DNA of 64,000 bases from Echinicola soli (GCF_006575665.1 NZ_CP041253.1:935501-999500), one strand, 5' to 3'; shown: positions 8,119 through 17,863, counted from the stretch's first letter. Made by a program: numbers and translations. The notes: generated by a model from the letters alone, not told the origin.

Positions 8119-9351
8119 TTATAGCCCTATATCAATTTGATGACGTAAAATATCCGAGAAGCTCTCGCGCGCTCGGATCAAGTGTGCTTTTCCATCTAGC
8201 ACCAAGACTTCCGCCGGGCGAAGCCTGGAATTATAATTGGATGCCATACTGAAGCCATAGGCACCGGCATTTTTGATCGCCAGGACATCACCTTCCTTGA
8301 CTTCTTTGAGTTTTCTGTCCGCAGCGATGGTGTCCGTTTCACAAATATACCCCACGATGGTATATACCCTATCCGGGCCAGTAATACGGGAAATGTTTTC
8401 CACACCATGGTATGCGTCATACATCATCGGTCTAATCAGGTGGTTAAGTCCAGAATCAACCCCGATGAATGTAGATGCAGGAGTAGATTTTACGACATTG
8501 GCTTGGACAAGGAGGTAGCCACACTCACTGACCAAAAATTTGCCCGGTTCAAACCAGATTTCAAGCTCCCTGCCGTAGTTTTTGCAAAACTCCTTAAAAG
8601 CCGCAGAGACTTTTCTCCCTACTTCGGCCATATCTGTGGTGATATCGCCTTCCTTGTAACCTACCTTAAATCCCCCTCCAAAATCGAGAAATTGCAAATC
8701 TTTGAATTCTTTGGCAGCGTCAAACAGGATTTCCGCACCTTTTAGAAAAACCTCCGCGTCCAGTATATCAGAGCCGGTATGCACGTGGAGCCCTTCGACT
8801 TTTAGATTATGGACTTCTACGATTTTGAGCACATGCTTCAACTGAAGGATAGAAATACCAAACTTACTATCAATGTGTCCTACGGAAATCTTGGCATTTC
8901 CCCCTGCGAGGATATGAGGATTTAGCCGGATGCAAAGCGGTACACTATTGCCATAATAGGTGCCAAAATGCTCCAGCATAGGAATATTATCGATATTGAT
9001 CATGACGCCCAAGTCCACGGCTGCTTGAATTTCTTCAAAAGCCACACAGTTTGGCGTGAACATGATTTCAGATGGATCATAACCGACATGAAGACAAAGC
9101 TTCACCTCCTCGATAGACACCGCATCCACACCAGTCCCGGCCTTTTTCATCAGTTTAAGGATGTTGATATTGGAAAGGGCCTTGGTGGCGTATTTTATCT
9201 TCAGGTTTACAGAAGAAAAGGCGTTTTGTAATGTGGCTACTTGATCCAGTATTTTCTGTCCGTCATAGACATAAACTGGCGTGCCATACTCCTTGGCGAT
9301 GTCCAAAAGCGGAACACCCTGAATCTGGTATTGTTGGTTGTCAATAGTCAT
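8119..9351 (-). CDS. lysA: Diaminopimelate decarboxylase
   Basis: This PLP enzyme converts meso-diaminopimelate to lysine, the last step of lysine synthesis. The 410-residue protein has a fold III alanine-racemase-like barrel with the PLP Lys57 in YATKALSN, the HVHTGS and FLDFGGGFKVGY segments that hold the cofactor phosphate, and EPGKFLVSECG. The catalytic Cys motif reads CETDT instead of the more usual CESGD, a variant I associate with Bacteroidota homologues. YGFSMASNYNSRLRPAEVLV closes the active site. It stands alone, with its own likely promoter and a terminator downstream. Confidence 0.95.
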   Translation of the reverse strand: MTIDNQQYQIQGVPLLDIAKEYGTPVYVYDGQKILDQVATLQNAFSSVNLKIKYATKALSNINILKLMKKAGTGVDAVSIEEVKLCLHVGYDPSEIMFTPNCVAFEEIQAAVDLGVMINIDNIPMLEHFGTYYGNSVPLCIRLNPHILAGGNAKISVGHIDSKFGISILQLKHVLKIVEVHNLKVEGLHVHTGSDILDAEVFLKGAEILFDAAKEFKDLQFLDFGGGFKVGYKEGDITTDMAEVGRKVSAAFKEFCKNYGRELEIWFEPGKFLVSECGYLLVQANVVKSTPASTFIGVDSGLNHLIRPMMYDAYHGVENISRITGPDRVYTIVGYICETDTIAADRKLKEVKEGDVLAIKNAGAYGFSMASNYNSRLRPAEVLVLDGKAHLIRARESFSDILRHQIDIGL

Positions 9352-9377
9352 GATACATCCATAATAAATTAAGAGGG

Positions 9378-9385
9378 CAAAGATA
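9378..9385 (-). promoter_or_regulatory. -7 promoter element for lysA
   Basis: The minus strand has TATCTTTG, matching TAnnTTTG, 26 bases before the lysA ATG. A TTTG inside the T run of the preceding terminator lies about 15 bases upstream, closer than the usual spacing. Confidence 0.5.
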
Positions 9386-9400
9386 GAAAAGGCAGGCCAA

Positions 9401-9426
9401 CAAAAAAAGGAAGACTTTGCCTTCCT
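9401..9426 (-). terminator. Rho-independent terminator of the secreted EF-hand protein gene
   Basis: On the minus strand AGGAAG and CTTCCT pair around GCAAAGT, followed by seven T residues. It separates the upstream minus-strand gene (stop at 9502) from lysA. Confidence 0.75.
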
Positions 9427-9501
9427 CTTCTCTAATCAAAACCTTGTCATGAAGTCCCAGTGCCTCCTCGCGACCAAATGCCAGGGTATTTTACATTACG
9501 G

Positions 9502-10146
9502 TCATTCTTTCTGTTTTTTGGACGCTTTTAGTTCTTCGATAAGCTTTTCGAGCCGTACGATGGTCTTGTCAGCCTCTTCTTCGTTCATTTGGATCTGGCC
9601 ATTTTCATCTTTATCAAATGCAAAAACCTCCACTTGGCGATCTTTGCTGTACACCATCGCATTGCCTCCTTCTATTTCATCAGTGTCAAAATCGAAATCT
9701 CTTTGATAGGACGGCACACCAAGGACTACTTTCTTGGTGGATTTGGGAGCGGAGCTTTTAAAGGTCTGGACCGATTTTCCATCTTTGATAATAGCCATTT
9801 CTACATGGTCGTCCCGATTTACCCATGTGACATTTTTGCCCCTGTGGCTGGTAAACTGCATCGTAGAGAGGCTTACTTTTTTATGGTCTATGGTGGTTTC
9901 CAAAACCAACTTCTCGTGCTCAACCTTCGGTAGCACTATTCCCAAATCCTTAAAGAAGGCATCCTTCTCCATCACAAGGCGGCTATCATAAGTCTTCGTA
10001 ACCTCTTCTTTTACACCATCTTTTTCAGAAGAAACATTCAGGTAGTACCTGATTTGTGTATCGCCTTCTTTTTCTTGGCCGAATGATACTCCTGAAATAA
10101 TAAAGCAGCAACATGCAACCAACATCCATCTTAATTCTGTTTTCAT
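9502..10146 (-). CDS. Secreted protein of unknown function with one EF-hand loop
   Basis: I do not recognise a named family. The 214-residue product has a clear signal peptide (hydrophobic stretch about 8-22, cut after SFGQ), so it is probably periplasmic. The middle is rich in beta-type sequence with many Lys, Asp and Val. Residues 178-189, DKDENGQIQMNE, fit the canonical EF-hand loop exactly at positions 1, 3, 5, 6, 8 and 12, which suggests calcium binding by a single EF-hand. A charged C-terminal helix follows. It lies divergently from the histidine kinase gene 195 bases away, so a link to that sensor is possible but unproven. Confidence 0.8.
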   Translation of the reverse strand: MKTELRWMLVACCCFIISGVSFGQEKEGDTQIRYYLNVSSEKDGVKEEVTKTYDSRLVMEKDAFFKDLGIVLPKVEHEKLVLETTIDHKKVSLSTMQFTSHRGKNVTWVNRDDHVEMAIIKDGKSVQTFKSSAPKSTKKVVLGVPSYQRDFDFDTDEIEGGNAMVYSKDRQVEVFAFDKDENGQIQMNEEEADKTIVRLEKLIEELKASKKQKE

Positions 10147-10329
10147 AGCGGTATGGGTTAGGTGGAAAAACAGGTTTAGGGGTAAGATCCACTAAAACAT
10201 CATTGGCTTGCTAATGTAGCATACAATTGAACATTATAAATATAGCTGTTTCCAAAATAAAATTCTAAAAACGTACTGCTAAGCGTTGTTAAAAATTGTT
10301 AAGCTTCGGGCTTACTTGGCAAGAACCTA

Positions 10330-10337
10330 TAAATTTG
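10330..10337 (+). promoter_or_regulatory. -7 promoter element abutting the histidine kinase start
   Basis: TAAATTTG matches TAnnTTTG and ends only 4 bases before the ATG at 10342, so transcription would start at or next to the start codon. Confidence 0.45.
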
Positions 10338-10341
10338 TAAC

Positions 10342-12057
10342 ATGTCTAAGACAAAAATGAAAATTATCATTCTGTTAATGTCGCTGGCCTGCTTGGGTTT
10401 GGTGGGCTTCCAGTATTACTGGGTGGCCAATGCCATCAAGATCAATCAGGAGCGATTCGAACAGAACGTTTACCAGTCTTTGGCGGCGAGCATTACCAAA
10501 TTGGAAAAGGGCGAGACCAGTGATATAATCCTCAGCACCATGGCCAGGGACAGCACTTTCAAGCAGATGCTCTTTCAAAAAATAGAGCCTATAGAGGTCA
10601 ATATCCGCCGTAGACTGTCCTTTGAAAGAAGGCCTTCGGTGATGGATTCCGTTTTTAAAGAACCTTTGCCAAAAGTTTCCTCCACTTTTGAACGTATCAT
10701 TGCCTCTAGGGGCGGTAAGCCAGAGGATGAATTTGAGCTGCAGAAGTACTTTGAGCTTCCGGCTTCGGTGGCCAGGCAGCTGTTTACGCCAGATGAGATG
10801 GCGATTTACCTGAAGGAAAAGGAAAAATACCTGGAATTTGTCAGCCGCAGGGACAGTTTTGTCCAGGCGCAGGATTATATGATGAACCGCAAAGCGATTA
10901 TCACCGAAGAGTATGACATTTCTGAAGATGTCGCGGAAAACATTATTAAGGCCAATAAAAAAATAGAACTGATGCAGGTCGTTTTTACGCAGCTTTTGGC
11001 AGACACACAGGAAAACATCCTCTACCGAGTGGATACGACAGAACTTCACCGCGATATTTCCAGCCAGTTGAGGAAAAGAGGCATTACAGGGGATTTTGAA
11101 TTGGCGATTCTAAGCAATAAAGGTTCATTGATTCCCATCAATAGGATTTCAGATCAAATGGGATTCAGAAAAAACAGTATCAAAGCCGAACTGTTTCCAG
11201 GGGATCTGGTCGGTCAGGAAAATTTCATGGTAATCCATTTTCCCAATAAGCAGCTGTATGTGCTCAAGCAGATCTGGCTACCACTGTCCAGCTCGCTTGT
11301 TTTCTTGCTGATCATTATTTTATGTTTTGTCTATGCGATCAAAGTCATCATTCGCCAGAAGAAACTTTCGGAGACCAAAAATGATTTTATCAATAACATG
11401 ACCCATGAATTTAAAACGCCAATAGCCACTGTAAGCTTGGCGGTGGAAGCTCTCCAGGACCCAGAGCTGATCAATCAGGACACCTTCCGCAACCGCTATC
11501 TGGGCATCATTAAAGACGAAAACAAACGCTTAGGTTCGCAAGTGGAGAAAGTCTTGCAGGCAGCAGCACTGGACAAAAAGGATTTCAAACTGAAGTTTGA
11601 ACAAGTAAATATAGTAGACTTGATCAAGGATACGAAGAAGCATTTTGACCTACAGGTAGAGAAAAATGGCGGGCGTATTTTGTTGGATATTGATGTGAAA
11701 GACCCTTACCTCGAAGCAGATGCCTTTCATCTTTCCAATATCATCAATAACTTGCTGGACAATGCCAATAAATATTCAGCTGATAAGCCACAAATTGCGT
11801 TAAAGGTAAAGGAACTGGCAGGACGTTTTTCTATTACCATCAAAGACAATGGGATGGGCATGTCCAAGGAATCCGTAAAGAAGATCTTTGATAAATTCTA
11901 TAGAGTGCCTACAGGAAATGTCCATGATGTAAAGGGATTTGGTCTAGGTCTGGCCTATGTCAAAACCATGGTGGAGGAGCACAATGGAGAGATCGCTGTA
12001 GAAAGTGAAATCAATAAAGGAAGTACATTTACGATCACGTTACCCCGAAAAAAATGA
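10342..12057 (+). CDS. Membrane sensor histidine kinase, RprX-like
   Basis: A 571-residue two-component sensor. The N-terminal membrane helix (about 7-28) is followed by a large, charged periplasmic domain of about 270 residues. A second helix (SSSLVFLLIIILCFVYAI, near 315-335) leads directly into the kinase core without an obvious HAMP domain. The phosphoacceptor is His355 in NNMTHEFKTPIATV. The ATPase domain has N box NNLLDNANKYS, G1 DNGMGM, F box KIFDKFYRV and G2 GFGLGLAYV. It overlaps the response regulator by 4 bases (ATGA), so the two are translationally coupled. The organisation resembles the RprX/RprY pair of Bacteroides; the signal is unknown. Confidence 0.93.
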   Translation: MSKTKMKIIILLMSLACLGLVGFQYYWVANAIKINQERFEQNVYQSLAASITKLEKGETSDIILSTMARDSTFKQMLFQKIEPIEVNIRRRLSFERRPSVMDSVFKEPLPKVSSTFERIIASRGGKPEDEFELQKYFELPASVARQLFTPDEMAIYLKEKEKYLEFVSRRDSFVQAQDYMMNRKAIITEEYDISEDVAENIIKANKKIELMQVVFTQLLADTQENILYRVDTTELHRDISSQLRKRGITGDFELAILSNKGSLIPINRISDQMGFRKNSIKAELFPGDLVGQENFMVIHFPNKQLYVLKQIWLPLSSSLVFLLIIILCFVYAIKVIIRQKKLSETKNDFINNMTHEFKTPIATVSLAVEALQDPELINQDTFRNRYLGIIKDENKRLGSQVEKVLQAAALDKKDFKLKFEQVNIVDLIKDTKKHFDLQVEKNGGRILLDIDVKDPYLEADAFHLSNIINNLLDNANKYSADKPQIALKVKELAGRFSITIKDNGMGMSKESVKKIFDKFYRVPTGNVHDVKGFGLGLAYVKTMVEEHNGEIAVESEINKGSTFTITLPRKK

Positions 12058-12752
12058 GCAAAGCAAAACTTTTAGTAGTGGAAGATGATCCCAACCTGGG
12101 AGACATTTTACAAGAATACCTGACCATGAAAGGATATGATACCATGCTCTGCAGGGATGGTGAAGAAGGCTGGAACAACTTCAAAAAAGGCAAATACGAT
12201 CTGGCCATTTTGGATATCATGATGCCCAAAAAGGATGGGTTCACCTTGGGAAAGGATATAAAGAAAATAGAAGAAGGCCTCCCTATCATCTACCTGACAG
12301 CCAAAAACATGAAAGATGATGTGATCGAGGGGCTTAAGATCGGTGCGGATGATTACATTACAAAGCCCTTTAGCATGGAAGAACTGCTGCTTCGAATTGG
12401 CGCGATCCTCCGGCGTACCCAGAGGGAAGACGATGTAACGCAGGCTTTAAAAAACTATGCTTTTGGAGACTTGGTACTGCACTATGATGAGCAGATGCTG
12501 GAGAGCAATGAGGGAAAGCACAAGCTTACTTCCAAAGAAAATGAATTACTTCGACTTTTGGCAGCAGAGCTGAACAAGCCTGTAAACAGAAGTTATGCGC
12601 TCAAGCAAATCTGGGGTGATGACAGTTATTTTAATGCTCGCAGCATGGATGTTTACCTCAGCAAAATCCGTAAACTCATCAAAGTAGATCCAAAAGTGCA
12701 GATCATCACCTTGCATGGAGAAGGCTTTAAGATGGTCGTCAGTGAGGAGTAA
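12054..12752 (+). CDS. OmpR-family response regulator, RprY-like
   Basis: This is the cognate DNA-binding regulator of the kinase just upstream. The 232-residue protein has a receiver domain (about 1-120) with acidic pocket Glu10-Asp11-Asp12, phosphoacceptor Asp54 in LAILDIMMP and Lys in the YITKPF loop. A C-terminal winged helix follows (about 135-230) with LTSKENELLRLL and the recognition segment RSMDVYLSKIRKLI. Both genes are probably read from one promoter. Targets are not visible here; the divergent secreted EF-hand protein is a candidate by position only. Confidence 0.95.
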   Translation: MSKAKLLVVEDDPNLGDILQEYLTMKGYDTMLCRDGEEGWNNFKKGKYDLAILDIMMPKKDGFTLGKDIKKIEEGLPIIYLTAKNMKDDVIEGLKIGADDYITKPFSMEELLLRIGAILRRTQREDDVTQALKNYAFGDLVLHYDEQMLESNEGKHKLTSKENELLRLLAAELNKPVNRSYALKQIWGDDSYFNARSMDVYLSKIRKLIKVDPKVQIITLHGEGFKMVVSEE

Positions 12753-13389
12753 TAGTTAGAAAATATTGTATGGATTGCTTAGTTCCAGTATTCGGGTCAA
12801 GCGTATAGGTAGAGCTCCCAATTTTGGCAATAATGAAATCACGGAAAAAACTCGTTAATTCCGTGATTTCTGTAAGCCATTTTTTTGCTCCATACGCCAT
12901 TCTAAAACAATAGTCCTACTTTCTCAATTAAACGTTTTATTCAAACAAATCCCTCGTCCGTCGCGGCGGATGACAGCGTATTTTGTCCCCAATATTCTTC
13001 TACGGAGATTACGGATCAAACGAAAAGTTGGGGGTAAATACAATTCAAATGGTCATCTCCTAAAGCATAAGGCGTGCAACTAAGTCAACTGGGGAAGTAT
13101 GGTCCTATTGTTCCTATTTGGTTAACCTAAAGACACTCCCCCAGAAATATCGCTTGGTCCGAGATTACCTTTACATTTTTGTAATCAATTTTCCTTTTTG
13201 GGTTTTATTGCCCTGATTTTGAATTTTTGGTAAGCCTTTGGAGCCTCTAGATATTAGCCTGAATTCGATTTAAATACCGTCGCTGCGAGCTTGTCTGAAG
13301 CCAATTTGCTTTCAGCCTTCATTTTTTATTAAAAACCCGGTATCATTTCCGGTTTCCTGCTCTTGTATTGGTAAACGGCAGCTAAAAGA
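12753..13389. other. Gene-free interval before fecR
   Basis: No gene is supported in these 637 bases. They hold the hairpin at 12835-12870, a small GC-rich palindromic patch (CCGTCGCGGCGG near 12958) resembling patches near 7810 and 43030, and at 13136-13158 an inverted match to the start of the 7526 interval. No ECF sigma factor gene is present, although fecR genes of SusCD systems are usually preceded by one. No clear TAnnTTTG element was found before fecR. Confidence 0.55.
12835..12870 (+). terminator. Perfect 12-bp hairpin, possible terminator of the two-component operon
   Basis: GAAATCACGGAA (12835-12846) and TTCCGTGATTTC (12859-12870) pair perfectly around a 12-base loop. Seven T residues follow only after 9 more bases, so termination is likely but not certain. 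It lies 83 bases after the response regulator stop. Confidence 0.55.
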
Positions 13390-14427
13390 GTGGATCATAA
13401 GAAGAAAAACATATTCTACGAACTTATCGCAAGGAGAGACTTTGTCGATTGGGTAAAGCATCCATCTGGTAAACGGAATTATTTCTGGCAGAAATGGATC
13501 CAAGAGCATCCAGCTTGTCACGAAGACTTCCTAAAGGCCAGGGAATTTGTCGGGCGCCTTCAGGTCAACCAGCACCAATTGGATGAACTAGCCCTGGATA
13601 GCATCCTTGACAAGGTAGTAGCGGCAGATAAAGAACTTCCAAAACGTGATTTCTTCACTAAGGGCCATGGCTATTTTGGCCAATGGCTCAAGGTGGCGGC
13701 CATTTTGTTCTTTTGTTTGATATCAGCACTCATTGGTGGCAAGGTGATCACGGATCCGGAGGTGACTCCTCAACAAGAAATCACGTGGAAATCAGTGGAG
13801 AATCCCCGCGGCAGAAAATCGACGGTCAACTTACCTGACGGTACCGTTGTCCACCTAAATTATGAAAGCAAGTTGGAATTCCCCGAGCAGTTTGATGCAG
13901 ATCGGCGGGTGGTAAAGCTCGATGGTGAGGCGTTTTTTGACGTCACCCACGCTCCCAGCCATCCTTTTATTGTGCAGACAGATGGCGTAGAGACCCAAGT
14001 ACTGGGAACATCCTTTAATGTGAAGGCGCCAAAATACAGCCATGGCACCGAAGTGTCTCTGGTCACGGGAAAAGTGAAAGTAAAACTTAACGACCTCAAA
14101 GAACACCTCCTGGCTCCGGGTCAGCAACTCACCTATGACGACCAGAGTGGCTTGCTTTCAAGAAGAAATTTCGATGTTTCACAGGTCACCGCTTGGAAGG
14201 AAGGAGTGATGATCTTCATCGATACGGGCTTTGAGGAATTTATTGATAAGCTCAGCAAATGGTACGGTGTGGATTTTCAGATTTATGGAAGTACTCCTGA
14301 AAATTGGAAAGTAAATGGCCGGTATGAAAATGAAAAGCTAGAAGATATCCTCACGGGGATGCAGTTTATGTACGATGTAAAATTCAAGATCGATGGTAAT
14401 AACGTAACCCTAAAATTCACCCCATAA
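13390..14427 (+). CDS. FecR-family anti-sigma factor / transmembrane signal transducer
   Basis: The 345-residue protein links an outer membrane receptor to an ECF sigma factor. The cytoplasmic N-terminus (about 1-90) has the FYELIARRDFVDWVKHP anti-sigma segment. A single membrane helix (WLKVAAILFFCLISALIGG) follows, then the periplasmic FecR domain with VNLPDGTVVHLNYESKL and GEAFFDVTH, and a C-terminal STN-like part (FEEFIDKLSKWYGVDFQI). The start is GTG at 13390: a stop lies 18 bases upstream and there is no internal Met in the N-terminal domain. It precedes the STN-bearing SusC by 54 bases, the usual arrangement. No sigma factor gene accompanies it. Confidence 0.92.
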   Translation: MDHKKKNIFYELIARRDFVDWVKHPSGKRNYFWQKWIQEHPACHEDFLKAREFVGRLQVNQHQLDELALDSILDKVVAADKELPKRDFFTKGHGYFGQWLKVAAILFFCLISALIGGKVITDPEVTPQQEITWKSVENPRGRKSTVNLPDGTVVHLNYESKLEFPEQFDADRRVVKLDGEAFFDVTHAPSHPFIVQTDGVETQVLGTSFNVKAPKYSHGTEVSLVTGKVKVKLNDLKEHLLAPGQQLTYDDQSGLLSRRNFDVSQVTAWKEGVMIFIDTGFEEFIDKLSKWYGVDFQIYGSTPENWKVNGRYENEKLEDILTGMQFMYDVKFKIDGNNVTLKFTP

Positions 14428-14481
14428 AACCTCAAGAGAACACCTATTCAAAACTGATCAACCAATTAACAACCCAAAATT

Positions 14482-17400
14482 ATGAAAGGAAAAATACAAA
14501 CGATCTGCTGGCTAAGCAGCATTTGGCTATTGGGGCTGATGCTTATGAGCAGCACTGTAAGTGCTGCCATTGCCCAAGACAAGCCCCTCCCGGCCATGAT
14601 TGCAATGAACAACCAAGCAAAAGATTTGAACATGACCCTCTCGGTCAATTATGACCAGGCATCCGCCAAAGAGGTGTTTCAGCATATCGAGTCACAAACG
14701 GGCTTTCGGTTTGTTTATGACCGTCAAGCGGTTGCTTTGGGCAATCGTTTTACCATTCAGGAGAAAAACATCAGGCTGTATGATCTTTTGATGGAAATCT
14801 CCCAAGTGTCCCCACTTCGTTTCAAGCAGGTGGATGATCAAATCAACGTTCGGTTAGAACAGCTCCAGCCCACCCAGAAGGAAGAAGTGGCCAGAGAGAT
14901 CACCGTAACCGGTAGCGTGACCGACACCGACGGCGAACCCCTCCCAGGGGCCTCCATTGTGGTGGACGGCACCCAAAATGGTACGGTCACTGACCTGGAC
15001 GGTAAGTACTCCATTGAGGTTCCTGAGGGGGCCACACTGACAGTTTCCTATATTGGCTTCCAGAGCAAACGCGTGGAAGTAGGCAATCAGACCACCCTGG
15101 ACATCGTCCTGGATAGTGACCTTGCCGGCCTCGATGAAGTGGTCGTAGTGGGATATGGGGAAGTCAAGAAAAAAGACCTTACAGGAGCCGTATCCTCCAT
15201 AGGCAACAGGGAAATCAATAGTGTGGGGGCGACCAACCCCATGAAAGCCCTTCAAGCCAATGCTGCCGGTGTCAATATCACCCAGCGGACAGGTTCTGTA
15301 GGTAGTGGATTTGACATCCAGATCCGTGGTGCCAATTCCCTGACGGGTGGTAATCCACTCTATGTGGTGGATGGTGTCATGACCGATAATATCGACTTCC
15401 TGAACCCCAATGACATCGAGCGTATAGACATCTTGAAGGATGCTTCTTCCACCGCAATTTACGGATCCAGAGGATCCAATGGCGTCGTCATCGTGACGAC
15501 CCGCTCCGGCGAAGGGCTGTCCAATCAGAAGCCTACGTTTTCCTATTCAGGTTTTGTAGGGGTAAGGAACTTTACTAACATGCCTGATTTCCTCAACACC
15601 TATGATGAAAGTGTCCAGTGGAACATTGACCGTCAAGCAACCCGTGATTTGGTACAGGGCGTACCTATCGTCGATTCACCTACCTATAGTTTCCCAGAGG
15701 TAATTTCCGATGATGGCACCAATTACTGGGGGGAAGTATTGTCCAACAGACGTGGGACTGATTGGCTGGGAGAATTTCTGAAGCCAAGTATCCAGCAAAA
15801 CCATTTCATCTCCGCTGCTGGAGCTACTGACAATGTCAGTTATGTCGTCGGGTTTGGCTATCAAAGTGACGACGGAAATGTGGAAGGCCAATATTTCAAG
15901 AAATATAATTTTAAAGCCAGCGTGGATGCCCGTCCAAATGACATGTTTGCCATTGGGGCAAATATCAATTTAGCCTTCTCCAACAGAGAGCTGATCTCTC
16001 GTCAGGGCTATACCCAACAGCTTTTCCGTATGCCTACTTATGCTCCGGCCTTTGACGCTGATGGCAATGTTATCCAGTCTCCCATGATCGGTATCTCAGG
16101 AAATGTAAACCCTTATGCTTTTTTGGAAAGTGGCTCAAGGTATAATGAAGAGCAGTTTTATGCCATTACCAATTTCTATTTGAGGTTTAGCCCCATCAAG
16201 GATCTTAGCTTTAAAACCACCTTTTCTCCCAATGTGAAATTTGGCCGGACCGGGGAGTATTTTGACCGTTTTGCGACACGCTCCATTTCAGTGGCCAGGA
16301 TGTGGAACGACAACAACATCTCCTATATCTGGGACAATCAAGTGAATTACAAAAAGGAGTTTGGCGATCATCGTATCTCCTATGATTTTATCCAATCTGC
16401 CCAGATGAACCGTATCGAAAATGCCTTTGCCTATGGTAGAGACGTGCCGTTTAATTCCCTTTGGTACAATGTACAAAGTGCACCACAGCGGGATGCGACG
16501 ACAGCTTATAACAAGTTTACGCTCCTTTCATTCACAAACAGGCTAAATTATTCCTTTAAGGATAAATTTCTCGTTACCGGTACCATCCGCTGGGATGGAT
16601 CCTCCAAACTTTCCGAAGGTAACAAATGGGCGTCTTTCCCCTCCGCGGCAGTGGCCTGGAGAATGACAGAAGAACCTTTTCTAAAAGGCTCTCCGGTAGT
16701 CGACAATTTAAAGCTACGCGTAAGCTATGGCTATACTGGAAACAATAACATCCCAGCATATTCCACTCAATCTTCACTCAACCGACAGAAATACTACGAT
16801 TGGGACGGAACTACCGCAGATGGTTTTGTGCCTAGTGCCATTGCCAATTCCAACCTCACTTGGGAGCGTACTCGGGAATGGAATTTTGGTGCCGACTTTG
16901 GCTTCTTCAAAAACCGCATCAGCGGTGAAATCAACGTTTACGACAGAATGTCCCTTAACCTGCTGATGGAACGAAAGCTCGCCATGCCCACCGGCTGGGA
17001 GGTCATGATGGACAATGTAGGTTCTGTCAGCAACAAAGGGGTGGAACTACAAGTAAAAACGGTCAATGTGGAAACGGGGGATTTCACTTGGGAAACCAAT
17101 TTCATCTTCTCCAAAAACACCAATAAGATCGTGGAGCTGTACGGAAAGAAAGAAGATGATGTGCCCAACAGGTGGTTTATCGGCCAGCCCGTGGATGTAG
17201 TTTATGCAATGGTCTTTGACGGAGTATGGCAAAGAGATGAATTGTCCACAGAAGATCAGCAGGCCATGGAAGGTACTGCCAAAGTAAAAGACCTCAATGG
17301 CGATGGCAATATAGATATTGACAATGACATGACGGTATTGGGATCTCCTGCACCAAGCTGGATCGGTACATTCACGACTAATTTCAGGTACAGAAACTGG

Positions 17401-17859
17401 GACCTTTCGGCTTCGGTCTACACCAAACAAGGGGTCTACACTTACAGCCCATTCCATGGAGAGTTTACCGATTTTAACAGCAAAGTGATTTTGGATGTCC
17501 CTTACTACTTGAGGGATAGTGAAGTGACCACCCCGCGCTACTCCAATGAATACCCCCAACCAAGCTACATGGGCCAATACTACGGCGAGGACTCCGAGGA
17601 CTATGGCTATCCGGGCTTCAATAAGGATGCATCATTTGTCCGCATCCAAAACATCACCTTGGGCTATAATTTCGCTCCTGGAGCATTGGAGCGATGGGGA
17701 GTGACGTCGATGCGAATCTATGCCAATGCACTGAATCCATTTCTATTCACCAATTACGAAGGCTTTGATCCTGAATGGGCCGGTGCCGGTATGTCAGGCG
17801 TGGATGCCACCAATACTTCGTATGCCATTTATCAGCTAGGTGCAAACATTAAATTCTAA
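14482..17859 (+). CDS. SusC/RagA-family TonB-dependent receptor with N-terminal STN signalling domain
   Basis: This is a 1125-residue outer membrane importer. A signal peptide (about 1-31, ending VSAAIA) is followed by a secretin/TonB N-terminal STN domain (about 50-130, DQASAKEVFQHIESQTGFRFVYD) that signals to FecR. A carboxypeptidase-like domain (about 140-215, VTGSVTDTDGEPLPGASIVV), the family TonB-box-like DEVVVVGYG and the plug (VRGAN-type RGANSLTGGNPLYVVDGV) come next, then the large barrel. It ends with a strand finishing GANIKF. It is preceded by fecR and followed 4 bases later by susD. The substrate is probably a saccharide because of the sugar genes downstream, but that is an inference from position. 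Confidence 0.96.
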   Translation: MKGKIQTICWLSSIWLLGLMLMSSTVSAAIAQDKPLPAMIAMNNQAKDLNMTLSVNYDQASAKEVFQHIESQTGFRFVYDRQAVALGNRFTIQEKNIRLYDLLMEISQVSPLRFKQVDDQINVRLEQLQPTQKEEVAREITVTGSVTDTDGEPLPGASIVVDGTQNGTVTDLDGKYSIEVPEGATLTVSYIGFQSKRVEVGNQTTLDIVLDSDLAGLDEVVVVGYGEVKKKDLTGAVSSIGNREINSVGATNPMKALQANAAGVNITQRTGSVGSGFDIQIRGANSLTGGNPLYVVDGVMTDNIDFLNPNDIERIDILKDASSTAIYGSRGSNGVVIVTTRSGEGLSNQKPTFSYSGFVGVRNFTNMPDFLNTYDESVQWNIDRQATRDLVQGVPIVDSPTYSFPEVISDDGTNYWGEVLSNRRGTDWLGEFLKPSIQQNHFISAAGATDNVSYVVGFGYQSDDGNVEGQYFKKYNFKASVDARPNDMFAIGANINLAFSNRELISRQGYTQQLFRMPTYAPAFDADGNVIQSPMIGISGNVNPYAFLESGSRYNEEQFYAITNFYLRFSPIKDLSFKTTFSPNVKFGRTGEYFDRFATRSISVARMWNDNNISYIWDNQVNYKKEFGDHRISYDFIQSAQMNRIENAFAYGRDVPFNSLWYNVQSAPQRDATTAYNKFTLLSFTNRLNYSFKDKFLVTGTIRWDGSSKLSEGNKWASFPSAAVAWRMTEEPFLKGSPVVDNLKLRVSYGYTGNNNIPAYSTQSSLNRQKYYDWDGTTADGFVPSAIANSNLTWERTREWNFGADFGFFKNRISGEINVYDRMSLNLLMERKLAMPTGWEVMMDNVGSVSNKGVELQVKTVNVETGDFTWETNFIFSKNTNKIVELYGKKEDDVPNRWFIGQPVDVVYAMVFDGVWQRDELSTEDQQAMEGTAKVKDLNGDGNIDIDNDMTVLGSPAPSWIGTFTTNFRYRNWDLSASVYTKQGVYTYSPFHGEFTDFNSKVILDVPYYLRDSEVTTPRYSNEYPQPSYMGQYYGEDSEDYGYPGFNKDASFVRIQNITLGYNFAPGALERWGVTSMRIYANALNPFLFTNYEGFDPEWAGAGMSGVDATNTSYAIYQLGANIKF

Positions 17860-17863
17860 GATC

